Source of the DNA: JACCWP01 sp963785115
GTDB taxonomy: Bacteria; Actinomycetota; Actinomycetes; Propionibacteriales; Nocardioidaceae
Length of the DNA: 64,000 nt
NCBI GenBank assembly: GCA_963785115.1
Contig: CAWATY010000031.1
Location: forward strand, 248,001-312,000
Direction of reading: 5' to 3'
A model generated the notes under the pieces. The model ran no database searches. It saw nothing but the letters and a program-made list of their open reading frames with translations, and was not told the origin of the DNA. Positions within the stretch are counted from its first letter, which is position 1, and each line of letters opens with the position of its first letter. The position numbers were made by a program, and so were the translations under genes. Of the stretch, positions 58,633 to 64,000 are shown piece by piece.

Positions 58633-59379
58633 GTGGAGCGCGAGCAGGCCGAGCTGGCTGCACCGGGGCTGGACCGCCGGGGCACGGTGATCCGGTACGG
58701 CCACTACGGCCGGCCGGTGCTGGTCTTTCCCAGCGAGCAGGGGCGGGCCTGGGACTACGAGAACAACGGCATGGTGGGCGCGGTGGCCGACCTCATCGAG
58801 GCGGGCCGGGTCAAGCTCTACTGCGTCGACGCCTTCGACCACCTGACCTGGTCGGACCGCGCCGCCCCGCTGGAGGAACGAGCCCGCCGCCATGGTGCGT
58901 ACGAGGCCTGGATCACCGAGCAGGTGGTGCCGGCGATCGGGCGCGACTCCGCAGGTGCCGCCGACATCGTCGTCACCGGGTGCAGCCTCGGCGCCTTCCA
59001 CGCCCTGAACCTGTCGCTGAAGCGGGCCGATCTCTTCCCGGTGGCGATCTGCCAGTCCGGCAGCTACGACCCACGGGCGTGGCACGCGTGGGGAGACCCG
59101 GGCGACGCCGCCTACTTCAACAACCCGACCGACTACGTGCAGCATCTCGGGGGCGACCACCTGGACTGGCTGCGCAACCGGGTCTTCGTGCTGCTGCTGG
59201 TCGGCCAGGGCCCGTGGGAGGTGGACCCGACGGGGTCGCTGCCGTCGACCCGACAGCTCGCCCAGCAGCTGCAGGGCAAGGGGATCCCCTGCGAGCTGGA
59301 CGAGTGGGGCCACGACTCCGCGCACGACTGGCCGTGGTGGCAGAAGCAGCTCGCCTACCACCTGCCGAGGTTCTGCTGA
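58633..59379 (+). CDS. esterase family protein with GCSLG nucleophile
   Basis: 248 aa. Short N-terminus RRGTVIRYGHYGRPVLVFPSEQG, nucleophile elbow IVVTGCSLGAFHALNLS, and His in ELDEWGHDSAHDWPWWQ, so a full Ser-His catalytic set. The family is often met beside ATP-grasp genes but, to my knowledge, is uncharacterised. GTG start. 9 nt before the ATP-grasp gene. Confidence 0.85.
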   Translation: MEREQAELAAPGLDRRGTVIRYGHYGRPVLVFPSEQGRAWDYENNGMVGAVADLIEAGRVKLYCVDAFDHLTWSDRAAPLEERARRHGAYEAWITEQVVPAIGRDSAGAADIVVTGCSLGAFHALNLSLKRADLFPVAICQSGSYDPRAWHAWGDPGDAAYFNNPTDYVQHLGGDHLDWLRNRVFVLLLVGQGPWEVDPTGSLPSTRQLAQQLQGKGIPCELDEWGHDSAHDWPWWQKQLAYHLPRFC

Positions 59380-59388
59380 TGTGGTTCG

Positions 59389-60672
59389 GTGGTGGCCGTG
59401 GCTGACACATCTCGCGACCAGGACACGGACGTGCAGCGGCACCTGATCGGGCTGCTGCTCGGTGCCGAGGAGGACTGGCCCCGCGCCTTCGAGGCGATCC
59501 TGGCCAGGGTGGGACCGATCGAGGTCGACGGACAACGGCACGAGGTCGTCAGCGAGCGACTGACGGTGGAACCGTTCGGGCTCACCGACCCGGTACGGAC
59601 CGAGCTGGTCATCGACCGGCTGGCGTACTGGTACTACCACCCGCGCGAGTGGCTGAAGAAGGCCGCGCTGATGGACGGCACCTACCTGCTGAACTCGCCG
59701 TTCACGTTCCAGTCGATGGAGAAGCACAGTGCGTACTGCGCGATGCTCAGGCTCGGGCTGAAGATCCCCAAGACCGTCCTGGTGCCGTACAAGAACCCGG
59801 TCGACAACGTGCGGTGGGCGTACACGTCGGAGAAGTACAACGAGCCGTTCGACCTGGACGCGATCGCGGCCGAGCTGGGCTACCCCATGTACATGAAGCC
59901 GTTCGACGGCGGCGGGTGGCGCGGCGTGTCGCGGATCGAGGACAACGCGGGCCTGCACCGGGCCTACGACGAGTCCGGCGAGATGCTGATGCACCTGCAG
60001 GCGACCGTCGACTACGAGCACTTCGCGCGGGCGCTGTCGATCGGTGCCGAGACGATGGTGATGGACTTCCGACCCGAGCAGCCGATGCACAACCGCTACG
60101 CGGTGTCGCACGACTTCCTGAACCCCGAGGCCGGCCGGCAGTGCGTGGCGGTGAGCAGGATCGTCAACGCGTTCTTCGGCTGGGAGTTCAACTCCGCCGA
60201 GATGCTGGTCAGCGGCGACGACGTCTACCCGATCGACTACGCCAACGCGTGCCCGGACGTCGCCGTGACGTCGCTGCACTACTACTTCCCGTGGGCCATC
60301 ACGGCGCTCGTCAAGTGGTCGGTGTTCTGCCTGGCCACCGGTCGGCGCGGCCGCATCGACCTGCAGACCCGGCGGTACTTCGAGATCGCCGACGACGACG
60401 CGCTGGACTACGACGCGAAGGTGGCCGGCTACCTGCGGCTGGCCGACGAGCACTTCGACACGGCGCGCTACCACGAGTGGTGCGCGAAGAACCTGCCGCA
60501 CCTGCCCGAGCAGGTCGTCGAGTGGGTCACCAGCCCCGAGTTCGACACGCTGCTGGTCGACACCGTGCGGGCGACGTACCCCGCTCACGAGCACGACCAG
60601 TTCCTCGCCCACTTCCGTGGGCTCGTCGGCCTGTGGGCCACCGATCAGCAGGCGGTCCTCGGCCGCCCCTGA
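59389..60672 (+). CDS. ATP-grasp ligase of unknown product
   Basis: 427 aa. ATP-grasp fold: AELGYPMYMKPFDGGGWRGVSRI is the ATP-binding loop, with EFNSAEMLVSGDDVYPIDYANACPD the metal/phosphate region (N and D/E ligands). It should join a carboxylate to an amine or other nucleophile, forming an acylphosphate first. The N-terminal 90 residues and C-terminal 100 residues are not recognised. Three GTGs (59389, 59392, 59398) are possible starts. Final gene of the esterase-esterase-ATP-grasp operon; the hydrolases may release or trim the ligation product. Confidence 0.82.
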   Translation: MVAVADTSRDQDTDVQRHLIGLLLGAEEDWPRAFEAILARVGPIEVDGQRHEVVSERLTVEPFGLTDPVRTELVIDRLAYWYYHPREWLKKAALMDGTYLLNSPFTFQSMEKHSAYCAMLRLGLKIPKTVLVPYKNPVDNVRWAYTSEKYNEPFDLDAIAAELGYPMYMKPFDGGGWRGVSRIEDNAGLHRAYDESGEMLMHLQATVDYEHFARALSIGAETMVMDFRPEQPMHNRYAVSHDFLNPEAGRQCVAVSRIVNAFFGWEFNSAEMLVSGDDVYPIDYANACPDVAVTSLHYYFPWAITALVKWSVFCLATGRRGRIDLQTRRYFEIADDDALDYDAKVAGYLRLADEHFDTARYHEWCAKNLPHLPEQVVEWVTSPEFDTLLVDTVRATYPAHEHDQFLAHFRGLVGLWATDQQAVLGRP

Positions 60673-60707
60673 TCGGGCGCCTTCTCACCGGTCTTCCTAG
60701 CTCCCGC

Positions 60708-60767
60708 GAGTGGCGCAAGATGTCCCGCTGAAGGTCCGGAACCGGTCACTCTTGCGCCACTCGGCGG
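60708..60767. repeat. palindromic repeat element, copy 1
   Basis: AGTGGCGCAAGA (60709-60720) and TCTTGCGCCACT (60750-60761) form a perfect 12-bp stem around a 29-nt loop that begins TGTCCCG. The same element recurs at 60946. Confidence 0.88.
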
Positions 60768-60945
60768 TCAGGCGCGGGTACGGCGCCAGATGTCGGTCGG
60801 CGACCAGGAGCAGACGCCCACGGCCAGGCCGAGGCCGACGGCCAGCACGCCGCTCAGGGGCGACGTAGCTCCATCTGACCGGACCGTCGGAGTCCGGGAC
60901 AGCGTCCACGGCGCCGTGGTCACCGTCAGCCGCCGGATCTGCATC

Positions 60946-61005
60946 GAGTGGCGCAGGATGTCCCGTTGGAGAACCAAATCCGGTCACTCTTGCGCCACTC
61001 GGCGG
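60946..61005. repeat. palindromic repeat element, copy 2
   Basis: AGTGGCGCAGGA (60947-60958) and TCTTGCGCCACT (60988-60999), same stem as copy 1 with one wobble, same loop start TGTCCCG and same loop end CCGGTCAC, same orientation, about 238 bp away. REP-like; may also act as a terminator of etfA or of the ATP-grasp operon. Confidence 0.88.
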
Positions 61006-61036
61006 GTGACAGCGGGTGGGGAAGACCGCGCAGTGG

Positions 61037-61999
61037 TCAGCCCTTGCGCTGGTTGACCGCCTCGGTCGCCTGCGGCAGCACCGACTTCAGGTCGCCGACG
61101 ACGCCGAAGTCGACGAGCTCGAAGATCGGCGCCTCGGCGTCCTTGTTGACGGCCACGATCGTCTTGGAGGTCTGCATACCGGCGCGGTGCTGGATGGCGC
61201 CGGAGATGCCGCACGCCACGTACAGCTGGGGCGAGACGGTCTTACCGGTCTGGCCGATCTGGTAGCTGTGCGGGTACCAGCCCGAGTCGACGGCGGCCCG
61301 CGAGGCGCCTACTGCGGCACCGAGCGCGTCGGCCAGCTCCTCGACCTGGGTGAAGTCGCCGCCGGTGCCGCGACCGCCGGAGACCACGATCGACGCCTCG
61401 GTCAGCTCGGGACGCCCCGACCTCGTGCGCGGCTCGCGGCCGGTCACCCTGGCGGCCTTGGCCGCCTCGGAGACGGCCACATCGAGCACCTCCTCGACGG
61501 CGGCTCCCTCGTGCTGCTCGGGCGTGACCGCGTTTGGCTTGACGGTGACGATCGGCGTGCCGGTGGTGACCCGGGCGCGCACGGTGTGGCTGCCGGCGAA
61601 GACCGACTGCGTCGTCACTGGTCCCCCGTCCCCGTCACCGGCCTCCACGTCGACGGCGTCGGTGATCAGTCCCGAGCCGGCCTTGACGGCCAGCCGGCCG
61701 GCGATCTCCTTGCCCTCGGGGCTCGACGGCACCAGCACCGCCGCCGGCGAGACCTGTTCCACGAGCTGGGCGAGCGCCTCGGCCTTCGGCGCGACCAGGT
61801 AGTCGGTGAGGTCGGGTGCGTCGGCGACGTAGACCTTCTCGGCGCCGTACGCCTGGAGCGACGCTCGCGCCTGGTCGGCGCCGGCCCCGATGAACACCGC
61901 GGACGGCTCCCCCAGCCGGCGGGCGATCGTCAGCAGCTCGTGGGTGGTCTTGCGCACGGTCCCGTCGACGTGGTCGACGAGCACCAGGATCTCGCTCAT
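61037..61999 (-). CDS. etfA: electron transfer flavoprotein subunit alpha
   Basis: 320 aa. C-terminal FAD-binding domain with GRGTGGDFTQVEELADAL, SRAAVDSGWYPHSYQIGQTG and LYVACGISGAIQHRAGM. It takes electrons from acyl-CoA and other dehydrogenases and passes them to the ETF:quinone oxidoreductase. 10 nt after etfB. Confidence 0.97.
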   Translation of the reverse strand: MSEILVLVDHVDGTVRKTTHELLTIARRLGEPSAVFIGAGADQARASLQAYGAEKVYVADAPDLTDYLVAPKAEALAQLVEQVSPAAVLVPSSPEGKEIAGRLAVKAGSGLITDAVDVEAGDGDGGPVTTQSVFAGSHTVRARVTTGTPIVTVKPNAVTPEQHEGAAVEEVLDVAVSEAAKAARVTGREPRTRSGRPELTEASIVVSGGRGTGGDFTQVEELADALGAAVGASRAAVDSGWYPHSYQIGQTGKTVSPQLYVACGISGAIQHRAGMQTSKTIVAVNKDAEAPIFELVDFGVVGDLKSVLPQATEAVNQRKG

Positions 62000-62009
62000 C
62001 TGCTCCCTC

Positions 62010-62801
62010 TCACACGAACTTCTGGCTGGCGAGGTAGTCGGCCAGCTTGCTGCCGCCGTCTCCCTCGTCGGTCACGACGGTGCCCGCCGAACGGGGCGGC
62101 CGGGCCTCGGTCGCGGTCACCACGCTCCATGCGGCCGCCAGGCCGACCTGCGCGGCGTCGATGCCGAGGTCGGCCAACGACCACGTCTCCACCGGCTTCT
62201 TCTTCGCCGCCATGATCCCCTTGAACGACGGGTACCTCGGCTCGTTGATCTGGTCGGTCACGCTCACCACGGCGGGCAGCCTGGCCTCGACGGTCTCGGT
62301 GGCGGTGTCGCTGTCGCGGCGAACCGTGACGGTCTCACCGTCGACGGTGAGCTCGGCGGCGTACGTCACCTGCGGCATCCCCAGCCGCTCGGCGAGCATG
62401 GCCGGGATCACGCCCATCGTGCCGTCGGTCGACGCCATGCCGCACAGCACCAGGTCGACGTCGCCGATCTTGTCCACGGCCGCGGCGATGACCTGTGAGG
62501 TGGCCAGGGCGTCGGAGCCGGCGATGCCGTCGTCGAGGACGTGCACCCCCGAGTCGGCTCCCATCTGCAGCGACTTGCGCACCGCGTCGGCCGCCTGGTC
62601 AGGACCCACCGTCAGCACGACCGCCTGGGCGTCGTCCGCCGAGGCGGCGTCCCGCACGGTGAGCGCCTCCTCGATCGCGTACTCGTCCAGCTCGGAGAGC
62701 AGCCCGTCGACCCCCGCCCGGTCGACGGTGTGGTCGCTGTCGTCGAACGACCGGTGGGCAGTGGCGTCGGGGACGTGCTTGACACACACGACGATCTTCA
62801 T
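62010..62801 (-). CDS. etfB: electron transfer flavoprotein subunit beta
   Basis: 263 aa. MKIVVCVKHVPDATA at the start, VLTVGPDQAADAVRKSLQMGAD for AMP, and the RLPAVVSVTDQINEPRYPSFKGIMAAKKKP signature region in the C-terminal half (the ETF-beta dehydrogenase recognition loop). Partner of etfA. The 106 nt upstream hold its promoter; no clear boxes seen. Confidence 0.97.
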   Translation of the reverse strand: MKIVVCVKHVPDATAHRSFDDSDHTVDRAGVDGLLSELDEYAIEEALTVRDAASADDAQAVVLTVGPDQAADAVRKSLQMGADSGVHVLDDGIAGSDALATSQVIAAAVDKIGDVDLVLCGMASTDGTMGVIPAMLAERLGMPQVTYAAELTVDGETVTVRRDSDTATETVEARLPAVVSVTDQINEPRYPSFKGIMAAKKKPVETWSLADLGIDAAQVGLAAAWSVVTATEARPPRSAGTVVTDEGDGGSKLADYLASQKFV

Positions 62802-62907
62802 GGGGCGGGCGGTCCTCCTGGCTCGGCCGGTCCGGCTACGGGTCGATGTTACCGACGGGTAACCGGCGGCGGAACCACACCCGCCGTTGCCTCGGTCACA
62901 GCATGGC

Positions 62908-63612
62908 TCACGCGCGGATGATGCGGTCAGCCACCCTGCCGGCGATCAGGTACGCCAGGGCGGCCAGACCCCAGTTGACCAGCCGCTCCTTGGTCCGCGC
63001 GTCCTTGCCCTCGAAGCTGAAGACGTCGGCGAACGGGCCGTCCAACCGCTTGGCCGTGTCGTTGACCCACTGGACCAGGCTGTTGTCCGGGTTGGCGTCG
63101 AGCGAGTAGAGCAGGGCGCCGAGCGCCAGGATGACGGCGCACACCACGGCGATCAGCCAGACGATGGAGGCGATCCGGTTGCGGATCGCGTCGGTGCCCT
63201 TCTTGACCGTTGAGCCGGCCGCCTTCAGCCGCTCCCGCTGGTTCGGCCGCTCAGGCGCCTCGCCGCCTCGCTGCGTCGTGGCGAACGCCGCCGCGGGCGA
63301 GGCAACGGGCGCCGACGGCTGGGGCGAGCCGTTGGCCGTGTCGCCGGCCGTGTCGCCGGACGTGTCGCCGGCCTTGTCGCCGGCCTTGTCGTCGACCTTC
63401 TCGTCGGACGGGTCGTCGGAGCCCTCGTCAGGCGCGGCGCCGCTCGTGTCGTCGGCCTCGTCGCTCGTCTCGTCGGACGTGTCGTCAGCCGCGTCGTCGG
63501 CGTCGCCCGGCCGCTCATCAGCGGACGTAGCTGACTGGTTGGGCAGCGACGATGAGCCCTCGTCGTCGTCGGTCTGCGCGGCCTTGCTCTTGCCCGCAGC
63601 CTGCTCCGTCAC
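62908..63612 (-). CDS. acidic low-complexity membrane protein
   Basis: 234 aa. The first 115 residues are disordered and acidic, with short near-repeats (DDTSDETSDEADDTSG, DKAGDKAGDTSGDTAGDTANG). Two hydrophobic helices follow: IVWLIAVVCAVILALGALLYSL (about 145-167) and WGLAALAYLIAGRVADRI at the C-terminus, with a conserved-looking linker SLVQWVNDTAKRLDGPFADVF. No family name known to me. Could be a membrane-tethered scaffold. Confidence 0.65.
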   Translation of the reverse strand: MTEQAAGKSKAAQTDDDEGSSSLPNQSATSADERPGDADDAADDTSDETSDEADDTSGAAPDEGSDDPSDEKVDDKAGDKAGDTSGDTAGDTANGSPQPSAPVASPAAAFATTQRGGEAPERPNQRERLKAAGSTVKKGTDAIRNRIASIVWLIAVVCAVILALGALLYSLDANPDNSLVQWVNDTAKRLDGPFADVFSFEGKDARTKERLVNWGLAALAYLIAGRVADRIIRA

Positions 63613-63721
63613 GTCGTCGCCTCTTCCGGCTTGCCGGGTGTCCCCAAACCCTCAGGAGGGCTCGCAGGAGGATAACCGTACGGCTCGGTAACGAGCCACC
63701 ACGTGCGCCGTCACGGCCGGC

Positions 63722-64000
63722 TCAGGGGGTGCCGCGACGGCGGACCACCCGGGCGGGGATGCCGGCGGCCACGGAACGGGCGGGGACGACTCCTCGGACG
63801 ACAGCGTGCGCCGCCAGCACGCTGCCGCGCCCGACGTGGGTGCCGCGGAGCACGGTCACCTTCGTGCCGACCCAGCAGTCCGGCCCGATGCGTACCGGCG
63901 CCTTGACCAGGCCCTGGTCCTTGATCGGCAGGTCGACGCGGTCGGTGCGGTGGTCGAAGTCGGTGATGTAGACCCCGTCGGCGACCAGCGTGGCCGCACC
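63722..64000 (-). CDS. acyltransferase with left-handed beta-helix (hexapeptide repeats), 3' part only
   Basis: 93 codons up to the stop; the 5' end is beyond the window. VADGVYITDFDHRTD, VKAPVRIGPDCWVGTKVTVLRGTHVGRGSVLAAHAVV shows the hexapeptide I/V-G-x-x-x pattern, with the end GIPARVVRRRG typical of LacA/NodL/WcaF-type O- or N-acetyltransferases. Substrate unknown. Neighbour downstream: the acidic membrane protein (109 nt). Confidence 0.88.
   Translation of the reverse strand, partial: GAATLVADGVYITDFDHRTDRVDLPIKDQGLVKAPVRIGPDCWVGTKVTVLRGTHVGRGSVLAAHAVVRGVVPARSVAAGIPARVVRRRGTP

Larger units (their letters stand above)
60673..61036. other. intergenic region between ATP-grasp gene and etfA
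   Basis: Contains two copies of a palindromic repeat (60708-60767 and 60946-61005, approximately) and, between them, a short hydrophobic minus-strand frame (GVLAVGLGLAVGVC) that I do not accept as a gene. Confidence 0.6.

Noticed and set aside
57574..60672. Siderophore release operon (Fes-like esterase)
   Set aside because: No siderophore synthesis or uptake genes nearby, and the ATP-grasp partner does not fit.
60768..60977. 69-codon minus-strand ORF with a hydrophobic stretch between the two hairpin repeats
   Set aside because: It starts inside a repeat copy, has no ribosome-binding site and is too short to judge.

Overview
The window is very GC-rich, with genes packed on both strands, many GTG starts, 1-4 nt ATGA/GTGA overlaps and several apparently leaderless genes. 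These traits, Tat-type signal peptides, Ada-AlkA and DUF222/HNH (13E12-type) proteins indicate a high-GC actinomycete. On the minus strand the order etfB-etfA, iscS, mnmA, MetE-like, ligA, gatC-gatA-gatB, ilvB-ilvN-ilvC, serA, leuB, FAH, gltX, tRNA-Gln, tRNA-Glu resembles, from memory, the Mycobacterium tuberculosis Rv2992c-Rv3029c region. The sequence alone does not fix the genus; a Nocardioides-like organism would fit.

Layout. 1-3.5 kb: partial methyltransferase, alkylation repair pair (Ada-AlkA and Ogt), AhpD-like protein. 3.5-6.2 kb: terminator, tRNA-Glu(CTC), tRNA-Gln(CTG), gltX, FAH hydrolase. 6.3-8.1 kb: wrecked DUF222/HNH gene. 8.1-12.2 kb: VOC protein, DUF305 lipoprotein with an apparent frameshift, LVIVD-type secreted protein, Trp-rich membrane protein, DUF1697 protein. 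12.2-24.9 kb: amino-acid biosynthesis (cimA, ilvE, leuB, serA, ilvC, ilvN, ilvB) with a Ser/Thr kinase and two small ORFs. cimA and ilvB each have a short leader peptide rich in the relevant codons (Ile; Leu/Val) followed by an intrinsic terminator, the arrangement of ribosome-mediated attenuation. 25.1-29.4 kb: three tandem paralogues of Tat-exported fibre-like proteins, the third frameshifted and chimeric. 29.4-33.3 kb: four-gene polyamine-type ABC importer. 33.4-35.1 kb: ilvD. 35.1-43.0 kb: membrane protein/SatD pair, two secreted regulatory-domain paralogues, MpaB-like oxygenase, hydroxyacid dehydrogenase, patatin, alpha/beta hydrolase, PQQ-type sugar dehydrogenase. 43.0-44.0 kb: tetR operon behind two near-identical palindromes. 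44.0-51.9 kb: gatCAB, YjbR protein, M13 peptidase, ligA. 52.0-53.3 kb: second DUF222/HNH gene, which two single-base shifts throw into frame with ligA. 53.5-57.5 kb: MetE-like protein, mnmA, cysteine desulfurase, nucleotidyltransferase-like protein. 57.6-60.7 kb: esterase-esterase-ATP-grasp operon of unknown product. 60.7-61.0 kb: two copies of a palindromic repeat. 61.0-64.0 kb: etfAB, acidic membrane protein, partial hexapeptide acyltransferase.

How the genes connect. The central block covers most of branched-chain amino-acid synthesis: cimA makes the 2-oxobutyrate precursor from pyruvate and acetyl-CoA, ilvBN/ilvC/ilvD run the common Ile/Val steps, ilvE does the transamination and leuB serves leucine. 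Control appears to be split between Ile sensing at cimA and Leu/Val sensing at ilvB. GltX, GatCAB and the two tRNAs belong together: GatCAB converts Glu-tRNA(Gln) to Gln-tRNA(Gln), and no glutaminyl-tRNA synthetase is seen here. The cysteine desulfurase supplies sulfur to MnmA.

Limits. Several genes carry one-base indels in homopolymers or short repeats. From sequence alone I cannot tell genuine decay or phase variation from assembly error. All family names rest on motif recognition, without database searches.
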